Translations under genes and position numbers: made by a program
In this document: positions 1 to 9,361 of the stretch, one piece after another
Position numbering within the stretch: the first letter of the stretch is position 1
How the letters are laid out: each line of letters begins with the position of its first letter
Notes under the pieces: generated by a model
Told to the model about the DNA's origin: nothing
Database searches by the model: none
Seen by the model: only the letters and a program-made list of their open reading frames with translations
DNA from: Hyphochytrium catenoides
Lineage: Eukaryota; Sar; Hyphochytriomycetes; Hyphochytriales; Hyphochytriaceae
Reading direction: 5' to 3'
Assembly: GCA_900088475.1 (NCBI GenBank)
Contig: FLMG01000738.1
Coordinates: forward strand, 2,855-16,924
Length of the DNA: 14,070 nucleotides

Positions 1-290
1 GAGAGAGGAGAGAGGAACAGGGCAAGAAGAGTGATGGAGGGGAGAGGTCGGGATAAGGTTGGAGCAAAGGAAAGCGGTGGCAAATAGAAGTTAGTGAAAC
101 TATCTAACCGGCGACTAGGGCTCGAGGAAAGACGGAAGAGATGGATAGAGTAGGCTAAGTGTAGGACGGAAGCCTGCGAGGAACGAAGAGGAGACAAAGA
201 GTCGTCCTAGCCGTTGAAGCGAGAGAGGACACAGTAAGAAGGGTTATAATACCAGGAGAGAGGGCAAGGTGAGGAGAGACGCAGATGGGG
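1..290. repeat. Purine-rich low-complexity stretch
   Basis: The plus strand is strongly enriched in A and G, with runs such as GAGAGAGGAGAGAGGAA at the very start and similar GA-rich strings up to about 285. There is no convincing open frame and no regular repeat unit. It may be the flank of the minisatellite field that follows, or an upstream simple repeat cut by the window edge. No gene is seen here. Confidence 0.6.
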
Positions 291-304
291 GACTAGTTTT
301 TCAT

Positions 305-1689
305 ATAGGTCAAGGTGCCAACATACAGCTGGGTGCCAGTAGAGGTGCCGGCCCTAGATGCCAGTTCAGGTACCACCCTAGAAGCCAGCTTCAGTCTGCC
401 ATCTAGGTGCCAGTTAGCAGAACCTGAATTCCAGCCTTAGGAGCCGCCTGCGTACTAGCTCTGTAAAGTACGTAATGATGCGGGTCACGGGTAACCCTAA
501 GCACCCTAGCTTCTAGCTACCAGAGGCGTCCGATGAGGAAGGAACCTAGTAGTTTTCAGCTGAGTGCCTGCTTCGGGAATTGCCTTTATGCAGGTGCCGC
601 CTAGATACCAGCTCTGCGGCGCAGTTTTGATGCGAGGAGACATAGGTGCCACGCTAGTAGCTTCCATAATAGGGGCCGGGGCCAACCTAGAAACCACCTA
701 GAAAGCACCAACCCGGCGTCATAAACCTCATGTGCCAGGCTAGGTGCCCGTCTTTGTGCAGTTCTTGATCCCAGCACCCAGCAGACTTGTTGCAAGCCTG
801 GAAGTGGCAGCGTACGTGCCCGCATGGGTGCCAACGTAGATACTACCTTGCATGAGTAACATTGGTATCAGTCTAGGGCCAACGTTAGAAGTCACACATT
901 TACATTACTTTAGGTCATTAAACCCGACGCTGAGAGCCTACGTGCCAGTTGTCACCCTGAACGCGCGCGCATTTTTTAGCTTATGGTGCCAGCTTACATT
1001 TTAGCCTTCGTTGCCGCCCTAAGGACACGGATAAGGAGGTCCGAGGTACGCGTAGGTACCCGCCGAAAGGTGCTATTCCTGGTGGGGCCATTTGAGGTCT
1101 CCACCTTAGGTGTAAACATATTGCGAGCCCTGCTGCCAGCCTAGATGATGATATTCCTTTTCACCTAGTTAGGTGGAAGCCTAGTAGGTGCCAGCCTGAG
1201 TTGCCATCAAAGTCGTCAGGATAAGATATGACCTGCTAGTCTTTGTGCCAGTCTACTTGCCAGGATGCAAGCCTTATTTGCCTGGCTAAACACCATCTAG
1301 AAATATTACCGCATTCCTATAGACATCCACGCCCTCCTCTATATATTATCGCCCTCCTCCTCCGTGGCGCAACCCTAGGTGGGTAGACGTGATTGCCAGT
1401 TTAGTCCATTCGGCTGCAAACTGCTAGTAGCCTAGATGCCACCAATTAGCCTTTACCCGCCTCAGAAGCCGACAACGGCGTCCGCCTAAAGCTTGATAAC
1501 CTAGCCTCAATCCTAGGAGCCCTTCTAGCGACGGCCAGCTTCATGCCAGCCTTGGGGCCAGGTTTACGAGCCGGGCTATTAATCCTATGTGCACCACAGG
1601 TACCACTTTCATGGCCAACCTAAAGTGCCACCTCCGTAGGCCACGACCTTAGTGGGTCCCGGCCCTATAAGAAGCGCAACCCACGACAA
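305..1689 (+). repeat. Degenerate ~12-bp minisatellite, first block
   Basis: A short motif close to TAGGTGCCAGCC recurs through the block with many substitutions. In the clearest part, NNGCC(A/G) cores start at 315, 333, 345, 358, 370, 382, 396 and 407, so the spacings are 18, 12, 13, 12, 12, 14 and 11. Intact TAGGTGCCAG copies lie at 404-413 and 1185-1194. Units are diverged and spacing drifts, as expected of an old tandem array that no longer homogenises. No supported gene lies inside; the short open frames are in repeat sequence and lack splice or composition support. Confidence 0.75.
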
Positions 1690-1980
1690 GAAAGGCTTCG
1701 TCGAGTCCGTTAGTCCTGTTCTTAGCTTAGCTGGTCAGACCCCGGTGGAGGCAAAAGCCAGAAGGAGACATCGCGGAAACTAGTCAAATGCGACTCTTCC
1801 TTCAGAGAGAGTGTTTTAGCCAGCAGGTAAATAGAGAAACCTAAAACAGCAAGGGCAATGTATCTTAGAAAATAAAGAGAGAAGAAAGAAGGCATAAGGG
1901 GCGCAGAGAAAGAATAGGTCGTAAGACTACTCGAGGACAGCACAGACAAAAGAGAAGAGGAAAAGGAGTCCTTCACTGCA
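1690..1980. other. Purine-rich island interrupting the minisatellite
   Basis: The TGCCAG-type units stop and the plus strand becomes A/G-rich (for example AAATAAAGAGAGAAGAAAG near 1870). The minus strand is correspondingly pyrimidine-rich and carries an 84-codon frame (1976-1722) without an ATG at its 5' end, including one hydrophobic stretch. A pyrimidine tract on one strand readily gives Ser/Leu/Phe-rich open frames, so I do not call a gene. It may be a unique-sequence insertion or a diverged relative of the purine-rich segment at the window start. Confidence 0.45.
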
Positions 1981-1984
1981 AGTG

Positions 1985-3230
1985 CCGGGACTATTCGCCC
2001 CGCGCTTGGCTAGAGTTGAAGGCTGCCTTTCAGTCTTGAGTGCTGTGCCCGATACAGCTGCCAGTTGACTCTGATCTTATGGCCAAGTATGCACTAGAGA
2101 TTGAACGAAACGACGGCTAGCAAGTAGAACACCCAGATGAACAAGGTGCTAGCTGTTCTAATAAACTCTGTATAACCTCCTCTACAAGCGTAAATACCAG
2201 CCTGCTGTGTGCTCGGCGTTAGCCAGACTAGGTGCGAGGTTCAATAGCAACCGGAGAGTAGCAACCTAGGTGCCGTAGGTTGGAATTCTATCTGTCAGGG
2301 GAGGTACTATCTTCAGGTGCCATACCTACTAGCCGCCATGTTAGGTTGCTAGGGTTAGGTATAGTTGCCCTAGTTGTTGGTGCCAGCCTGGTTGCGGGGT
2401 AGGCGTCAACCCACAGGGGGACCATCCTAGGTGCCAGCCTTTGATGCCATCTCCTGGGCTGGGTAAACTATGGAGGTACTGCTAGCCCACGGCGCCAGGT
2501 TAGGTGCAGACTCTTACGTGCTGGCCTAGGGTGCCATAGGTCTCCTTAGCGCCAGTCATGGTGGCCAGCGAAGGTGCAGCCTAGGTTACAGCGTAGATAC
2601 CAGCCTACGACGTAAGAGCCTAGGTGGCAGCCATAACGTGCCAGCAGCTTCGAGTTGTCAGCCTTGGATGGGAAGACGCCATCGTAGGTGTCAAGCTAGG
2701 TACGCCTTGGAGTTGCTTTTGATGCCAGCCTTAGTAAGTGTCATCCTAGCTAGCAGCATATGTCTCAGTCCCGATATCAGTGTAAATCGGTACCAGCCTA
2801 GGAGGCCGCTTAGGTGCATGGTTTGTGCCAGCCGTAGTTGACCACTTATATACCACCCCAAGGTGGTGCCCAGCAGCTTAGATCCCAGGCAGACAATCAA
2901 ATGCAGCTTAACTGGTCTTTTTGGTGTCTGCCTTGGTGCCAGGATAGGTGGCCGTCTAGGTAAGTGTATGTACCCATCTATTATTCTTACGGCCGGCTTT
3001 TGGACCAACGTAATAGGTACCAGCATTATTGGTGGCCTGCTGATGTAGTTATAATGGGGATCTGGTGATCCTCGTTTTTTTAGAGTCAATTTGCCTCGGT
3101 GTCGGCCCAGGTGCCACCCTTAAGACCACACTTAGTTGCTGGCGTGCTTAGGTCATACACCCTAACGCTAAGCGGCATGTAGCAGCTTGAAAGAGGCCAG
3201 CCCTACGCGAGCACCTAGGGGTTGACATCA
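1985..3230 (+). repeat. Degenerate ~12-bp minisatellite, second block
   Basis: The same GTGCCAGCCTAG-type units resume after the purine-rich island and are densest around 2260-2840. An intact TAGGTGCCAG lies at 2428-2437, and many one- or two-base variants (GATGCCATC, GGTGCAGCC, AGATACCAGCC) surround it. A lone telomere-like GGGTTAGG near 2350 is a unit variant rather than a telomere array. The minus strand has a 132-codon open frame (3089-2691), but it runs straight through the repeats and begins without an ATG, so I treat it as chance. Confidence 0.72.
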
Positions 3231-3239
3231 AGGGTAAGA

Positions 3240-3500
3240 ACCAAGTGACCTCCGAAGCCGGCACCGAGTACATCAAGCGCAGTCGCTACTACCTAGGCTG
3301 CTGGTACCCAAGCCTGGCACGTAGTAGGCTGACACTAAGCCTGGCACTTGGCAAACACACGTAGGTTAGCACCAGCGCAGGCTCTACTGCCTAGATGGCA
3401 GTTACACTGACAACTAAAGCTTGTAAGGAGTATGGCACGTAGGTTTGCACCACGCACCCACGTAGCACTGGTACCTGTCAGCTAGTTATAGCAAACGTTC
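3240..3500 (-). repeat. Inverted segment of the same minisatellite
   Basis: Here the units read in the opposite direction: TGGCAC (reverse complement of GTGCCA) occurs at 3315-3320, 3342-3347 and 3433-3438 in contexts such as AAGCCTGGCACGTAG. I see no forward GTGCCA between about 3120 and 3550. This suggests an inversion within the array or the join of two arrays of opposite orientation. Confidence 0.55.
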
Positions 3501-3840
3501 GTAGGTTCCAGCAAAGTTTGTTACCAGCTTAGTGGATAATTTAGTTTATTCTCCCTAAAAGTCACCGTAGGTGTCAGTCTCATGTCGGTCTAGTTACCGC
3601 GGTAGCTTGGTCCCAGGCTAGCCATCATTGGTGATTGACCATAGTCATTAAGTAGCGCCGGCCTGGCTGTCAGCCTAGATGATGCCAGCCTCAATCTGGT
3701 TTCCGGTATAGGTGCCGGATCGGTTCCAGGCTTAGGCCATCCTACTTCTACATACCAGCATTGATGATGGACCGTAACCTTAGGCAGGACGAACCTGGAT
3801 GGTCTGATAGATGAGGCATCAGCTCTCAGTGCCGCATCCA
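3501..3840 (+). repeat. Tail of the degenerate minisatellite, forward orientation
   Basis: Forward units return as weaker variants (TAGGTGTCAG near 3570, GATGCCAGCC near 3680, ATAGGTGCCGG near 3710) and fade out by about 3840. Beyond that point only isolated look-alikes occur, such as TAGGTGC near 3962. Confidence 0.55.
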
Positions 3841-4298
3841 GAAGCGAGATGAGGTGGTTAACCCTTAAGCTAAGGTCAGTGGCGGGTTAGAGGATAGTCC
3901 AAAAAAACATTTAATAGTCGTTCTTCCCTGGGCGAAGGAAAAGCCACAAGAGTGACAGGCTAGGTGCTTCCGGTGCTTTTGGGACGAGAGCCTCCTTGGC
4001 ATGCACAGAAAGAAGAAGGGACTCTTATCTAGAGCTTGAATACAGGACACCTTGTTGCGTAGAGATGCTGTGTTCCCTGCTCTTCTACCTGCATGTTGGA
4101 CCAAAAGGCCGAACGGCCGCCCGTTCCCCAGTAGAATAACCACGTCCTCCCCGCATGCAAGTGTGCTTTCACTGCTGGCCTTTAGGCTTTCGAGTTGCCA
4201 GGTAATGGTCACCTGCTGCCACCACTACGTCATGAAGGAGGAGACAGAAGATAACATTCGCCAGGAGTCAATCCATCAGCAACAGCAGTGGTCACGCA
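3841..4298. other. Spacer with no supported gene
   Basis: This lies between the minisatellite and the first coding-like pieces. A 115-codon minus-strand frame (4212-3865) and an 84-codon plus-strand frame (4052-4306) overlap each other. Neither begins with a convincing ATG for its full length, and neither shows a family motif. Frames of this size also occur by chance in the repeat region, so I support neither. The plus-strand text near 4232-4306 would encode a Glu/Gln-rich peptide and could be an exon fragment. Confidence 0.3.
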
Positions 4299-4412
4299 AT
4301 GAATAGACATCCGGAACCTCCTCGCAAGCTTTCTCAACGTTCAAACCGATATGCGCCATTCAGTGATGATTCGGCTTCTCCTCATGAAAAGCATCACTCT
4401 GCTTTTCTTTAG
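4299..4412 (+). other. Possible first exon or small ORF, Pro/Ser/Arg-rich
   Basis: ATG at 4299 opens a 37-residue frame ending at TAG 4410-4412, beginning MNRHPEPPRKLSQRSNRYAP. It is polar and looks like a disordered N-terminus. The last part (GCTTTTCTTTAG) is also a good 3' splice site, followed by an 11-nt stretch and a GTAACT donor at 4424. The true structure may therefore be an exon ending earlier, an intron to 4412 and a tiny exon. I could not build one phase-consistent model linking it to the pieces downstream, so it is only a candidate. Confidence 0.2.
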
Positions 4413-4680
4413 GGCGTTCTAAGGTAACTTGAACTTTCCAAGCGACAGAAAGAGCGCGATTCCTGACGCCTAATAATAATAAAACTACCGCTTTGTCCTC
4501 TGCATTCTCTTTTCTAAAAATCACTTTTCTTCTTGTCTTTGAAAGAAGAATGTCCTTTGATGAACAAACCAGGCCGTTAGCAGTCTAAGAGGCCGTTTCA
4601 AGTTCTTGTTTGTTGTCATTTATTAGGTGGAGCATCCTGTCCGGGATCAATCTGTAGAAATATGACGCTCTATAATCCTG

Positions 4681-5024
4681 ATGTCACCCTGCCCAGCTTG
4701 CCGTCGCCTCCTCGAGTGCCTTGCCTATGACGAAAGCCAGAAGAAGTACCGGACGAAGAGGAGCTACATTCGCCTTCCCATGATGGCTGCTATTGCTCTT
4801 CTGAAGAAGGAGGAGAAGAAAGTGGGAAGAGGTTGGTGAGCATCAGGCTGTGTAAGGATTGAATGGACATGTCAGAAGATGAAGATCTAAGTGAATGAGG
4901 CTACTACCGGAGATCCACCGATGTCGTAGACATCTATCTCTATTGTTGTTTATCCTCTGTCGCTAGTGAAGATCTAACGGAGGACACCTCCTGGTGCTGG
5001 TGGAATCACTCTACTACCTACTAG
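4681..5024 (+). CDS. Possible small spliced ORF with a CPAC motif
   Basis: From ATG 4681 one frame reads MSPCPACRRLLECLAYDESQ and continues Lys/Arg-rich to a TGA at 4837. It contains CPAC (residues 4-7) and two further Cys. A GTGAGC donor at 4836 and a strong pyrimidine-tract acceptor (AG at 4965-4966) let the frame continue in phase through EDLTEDTSWCWWNHSTTY to TAG 5022-5024. This two-exon model (4681-4835, 4967-5024) gives about 70 aa. The same frame is open upstream in VEHPVRDQS-type sequence (about 4627-4653) but meets a TGA just before the ATG. Other frames across the same bases are also coding-like because the DNA is GAA/GGA-rich. It could be a real small gene, 5' leader of the next gene, or a relic. 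I recognise no family. Confidence 0.25.
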
Positions 5025-5237
5025 TCTCCTTACGTGAAGCTTGACCCTTTCGATGAGCCGTGAGAAGACCCTGTGGCTGCCCATATCAAGTGGGAGACAT
5101 GCGTAGACGAGAAGAGTCACCCAAACCGTGAGTCCGAGACTCGAGGAGATGGAAGACAGCTTCAACCCACGGATTACTAGTAGGACAGTGCGTGGTAATG
5201 TACCAATGACTTGATGTTAGTACCAGAAGCCTCCACC

Positions 5238-8200
5238 ATGGCAGGAAGAGACGACGAGAATAGTGTGAGAGCGTCCACGGCTCCATCGCCTGTGGATGCG
5301 ACGTGGCAACAGTCTCGACGACGTTCCTCAGTTACCTCTGCGGCAGCTGCAAGCAAGTCCAAAACATCTGCCAAGGAGTTCATTACGTCCAGTTCTGGCG
5401 GTATTCCAGAGTACAACGCCCTTCTGGACAAGCACCTCTGTAAGTTCATCTGCTAACTCATCGGTCAGGAAGAGGGACATCAGAAGCGTTGGTGACCTCC
5501 ACTAATCTCTCCTACTCCTCCGTACAATCATTTGCCCCTTCCTCCGCTCTAATTAACGTCACGACAAACGGCAAACAACAGCTGCAAGAGTAAAGCATAA
5601 GCTCAAGGATGAAGCTGTCGTCAATCAATTACAAGCGACCAGATGCATTGCAGTGATCAAGGAACAGGATATGAACGTGATAGCGGTTCTTCATGACCAG
5701 CCTGGTAGTTCACGCGCAACAGCATTGAATTTCGAGAAAGTGAGTGTCAATCTGTCCTCCCTCGACCTGGCACCTCTTCTTTGTTATCTTTTGCTGCCCA
5801 TTAGTATCGGATGTTAACAAATCACCTTGTAGGGAAAGAACGGTGGAGCCCCTATTCCTCTGAATTTGGCGAGTCCCTGCAATAATCCATCGGTCACGTC
5901 CCGGCCAGTATCCTCTTCCAATCGCCAGAGGCATTTCTCAGAAGACATTAAGAGCGAGCACCCGGTGACGGTGCAGAGACTGAAGAAGAATAGAGAGATC
6001 ATCAGCGGAACAGGAACAACAACCGAGAGGGAGCCCAAATATGTGGAGGATTATCCTATGCAACCAGCATGGAGGAGAAGTCTGGCCAGGTCGCAGACAG
6101 AGGCGGTCATGGGTAGATCAAAAGAACATCCACAGAAGGTGGGATATCCCTCGCCTTCGAACGACGATGAGCATCAGATTGTGTCTAGGGTATCTTATGG
6201 ATTGAAGACGAAGATTCTATCTTCTGTGGCACCAGCAGGACGCGCTAGTTCCAGTGGTGAGCAACGGAAGAGTCATCCTTCCCCACGGTCAGCCTCCACT
6301 AGCCTGGGATCGATATCTCCTCCGCGACCTAGCGGTATCACATGCCAAGAGATTGCGGCGTTGCTGGATAAGGAGAGTGATTACCGGACGAAAATTGAGA
6401 AGCTCGCACGTGACCTAAGGAGGCTGGACCGCACCAAGCTTGAGGTTGAAAAGTAAGTAGCGAGGAGGTTTATGAGGAAGGATCTTCTTCCATGATGCCA
6501 ATCTTTAACCCCTTCCATGGCAACAACTTACAGTCAAATTAATGAAATGAGACGAAACGGTGTCGGACCACGCGTAGTAGTAGAGACGGACGAGAGTGCG
6601 CGGAAGAAAATAACGGCGTTGGAAAGACAAAAGAATAAGTGCCAAGCGGACTATATGAAAGCCTTAGCAAGGCAGAAGCGAAGGAAAGCTGCGGTCGACG
6701 AAGCGAGACATGAAACGGTAGGCAAATGCTCTTGAACAACGAGTAGTATGCACTGTGCAACAACACTCGCTCTTCTTCCTCACTGACGCGTCGGATGCTC
6801 ATGGTGCATACTACCGTGGTAGATTATGGTCAAGAAGGAGCGAGTTGCGCTCATGGAGGACCTAAGGAAACTGACGATCGAAATCCACGAGAATAGCCAG
6901 GTGGTCAAATCACATCGGCAGAACTACAACGCGGTGCTTGCAACGCTGAGAGCTACTGAAGCGGAAGCTGAGAGAGATTTAGTGGCGCGCGTTCAGCAGG
7001 TGGTTGCCTCAAGCAAAAGAAACTACTCAGACCGCTGACCGTCGTTATGCTCACTTTGCAGATGCCAGAGATTGAGGCGTCGAAATCTCTTGACATTGCT
7101 GGGGCGATAAGCGAGATCAACGAAAGAGTTAAAGCACGAACAGAAGCCATACTTGAGAAACATATGGAGGTGAGTGCGTAATACTAGAAGAAGCAGATAT
7201 GAGTAGGGAAAATGGGTGCAGCGACTTCCTGGGCACGTTTGACAACAATTGGAACTCTGTAGGCCAAAGGGAAAATGACGCGAGGACTTTTCCACAACAT
7301 TATAGGCAAGCACAAGCTCCAGGTTGAGGAAGAGAAGTTAGAGAATTTCCAGGTACGGCAAGTTATGTTATGCTTTGGCTCACGTTCCGTCCTCGGTGCG
7401 CTTGTTCTCTACTGAATCTCTGACCTTCACTACTGTCTATGATATGGACAGAGGATCTTCAACGAGATCAAGGTGGCGTGTAATCGGGATGACATCACGC
7501 TGGAAGAGTTTGCCGAAGAGTTTGTTACGACTGAGCGCAGGGTAACCAAATGCTTCAAAGTCGCATTCACGACGTATCACTGCTTGGCTTTCTTACTTTC
7601 TTATTTCATTGATGGATGTATGGGTGGTGAGGCCTCCCCCCATAAGGTTACACTGACACCGCCCCCAGTGGGAGTCCTGCACCTTAGGCCTTACTATTAT
7701 AGAATTGATGGTTTGTTTTCCTTGTCATTGGTTCGCGCTGACACGATTCCTTGAAGTTGATCAGCTTGCACGGTCAAGTCCTGGCGACAGAGCAAGAGAA
7801 GAGGGCGCTGCAAGAGGACGTACGCCTAAAAGAGGTACCTAACGGCTCTCTTCTTGTCCTTAAAGCGCTGTCGCCACTAACCAGTGTTCTTTGACAAAGG
7901 ATGAGCTTCGGCAGCGGCTGAGGGACGCACAACAACAGAATATGGACAAGAATGTGGCCTCGAACGAGGTGGCAAAGGCGACTCAGGACCAGCTTTCCGA
8001 GGCTTCACGACAGCTTGAGGAGTAAGTCTACCCTTTATGAACGTGTTCTTCATCGCCGTTCTCCCAGCAAAAATGGACACGACCGCGCAGTGTCTGAAAT
8101 GAGCTTTACGGGCCTTGAATGTTTCCGTCGATGCTCACTGAACCTTCCCCGACTGCGGGTATTGGCGATCAACCAAATAATCTCTGCGTCTTAGGTGCCA

Positions 8201-9264
8201 AAAGGAGCAAAGCGACCTGAAAGAGGAGCTAGCCTCTCTTCGTCGACCACTTTTTCGATTAGCAGAACTATTGTTACGCCGTCCGAAAACCAATGCTCGC
8301 AACAAAGAAGTAAAAAAGACTATCTTGGCGACGGGAAAGAAGAGCTCCATTCTGGAAGACTATCTCGAGCCTGTCCGAGGCAGTCCGATAGGTTCTGTTA
8401 AGCACAGAGATGAAAGTCTGCTGCAAGATGCCTCTGTGCAAGAGCTACTCGGTAAGGCATGAAAGTCTCCTCTGTAGTGTAGACCTAGAAGGGCAGTTTT
8501 TGCCTTTTCCCCCCGAACGAGTAAGCTCTAACGCTTGATGAAGGGATCGTACAAGAACAGATTCACAAGTTTGCAGTGGTAGCAAACATCGTAAGCAAGG
8601 CCACTAATCAGCATGTGAATGACTTGGATAAGAGCGCAGCCATGGGTCGAAAGGTTTCGCTCGCGGTAGACAGTGATAAAAGGCTAAACCGACTTAAGTT
8701 CTCGGTAAGTGCCTCGCAGTTCTTGCTAAAATTGATGATGAGATGCGACGTGAAATGATGAGGCCAAGCTGCTCCCCATCATACTGGCCATTCTGCCCCC
8801 TTCTCTTCCTAGTTCTTTTGCTTCAGCTTCACATTTTCTTACTTGGATACATGCAGCCCCTGCTGCGGTCTCCCTTGAAAGTGGGTCCTGCTATGCCACT
8901 CTCAAGCAAGGCTGGATCCTCAATGCTGGTAGGTCACACAACGGGAACTAGCTTTTCGTGTTTGACCTCTGTCTCTCCTCCCGCTAATGCACGACTACCC
9001 CTTGGTCCTTTTTAGCCCCAGAACATACTCCCCCGGATAGACAGCGCCAATGCCATCAACGGCCCTTACCCCTTTTCATTGGGAGAGGAAGGGCATGATG
9101 ATGACGACGAAGTAATCCCTGTTGATCTGCAGGAGCTACATAGTCACGTCTTGAACCCACTCGTAGCTGTCACTGCGACGGCCCAGAGGCAAGTCAGAGC
9201 GGGAAGGGCAAGCATCTCAGTAAATCTGCCCACATTTAGCAAAGGTGGCAATACTAATAAATAG
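5238..9264 (+). CDS. Coiled-coil protein, outer-dynein-arm docking-complex-like (14 exons, 861 aa)
   Basis: Exons: 5238-5439, 5582-5739, 5833-6452, 6534-6717, 6823-6999, 7062-7169, 7263-7352, 7452-7541, 7757-7834, 7900-8021, 8195-8451, 8526-8704, 8857-8928, 9016-9264. All splices are GT-AG and phase-consistent, totalling 2586 nt. The start is CCACCATGG at 5238; an in-frame ATG at 5214 has a weak context and a TAA lies at 5196. Residues 1-288 are Ser/Pro/Arg-rich and probably disordered. About 289-400 and 484-640 are heptad-like Glu/Lys/Gln/Leu-rich coiled coil, with a less regular section between. The C-terminus has an acidic DDDDE patch near residue 805. The segment FQRIFNEIKVACNRDDITLE followed by EEF and a long coiled coil matches the layout I know from CCDC63/CCDC114/CCDC151 docking proteins, which hold outer dynein arms on axonemal microtubules. 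That would imply a flagellum. Known members are usually about 550-750 aa, and the N-terminal extension explains the excess. The coiled-coil call is firm; the family is likely but unproven. The exon 8-9 junction (acceptor TTGAAG) and the exon 12 start (8526 or 8544) are the least certain splices. Confidence 0.8.
9256..9261 (+). promoter_or_regulatory. AATAAA overlapping the 3' end of the coiled-coil gene
   Basis: AATAAA lies inside the last codons, just before the TAG at 9262-9264. It may act as a poly(A) signal giving a very short 3' UTR, which would fit the opposing gene's stop codon only 97 bp away. The hexamer also simply spells Asn-Lys codons here, so its function is uncertain. Confidence 0.3.
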
Positions 9265-9361
9265 AAGAAGGAGTGGTAAGCAGTATTCTCATTTGAGCCA
9301 GAAGCTATGCATCAACTTACTAATGCCCTGCCTCGTTCTCGGTTCAGCATCTCCGTTGCAA

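Noticed and set aside
1722-1976. Minus-strand frame with a membrane-like hydrophobic stretch
   Set aside because: Starts at GTG and comes from a pyrimidine-rich strand, which gives Ser/Leu/Phe-rich frames by composition alone; no splice partners found.
2340-2365. Telomere-like GGGTTAGG
   Set aside because: A single occurrence inside variants of the 12-bp unit; there is no tandem telomere array.
2691-3089. 132-codon minus-strand open frame
   Set aside because: It lies wholly within the decayed minisatellite, has no ATG at its 5' end, and its peptide simply reflects translated repeat units.
3865-4212. 115-codon minus-strand frame
   Set aside because: No ATG at the start, an in-frame TAG shortly upstream, no motif, and of a length that also arises by chance elsewhere in the window.
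5440-5469. A 29-30-nt mini-intron after exon 1 of the coiled-coil gene
   Set aside because: Splicing to the CAG near 5468 produces an immediate TGA; the acceptor at 5581 keeps the frame and has a branch-like CTAATTAAC upstream.
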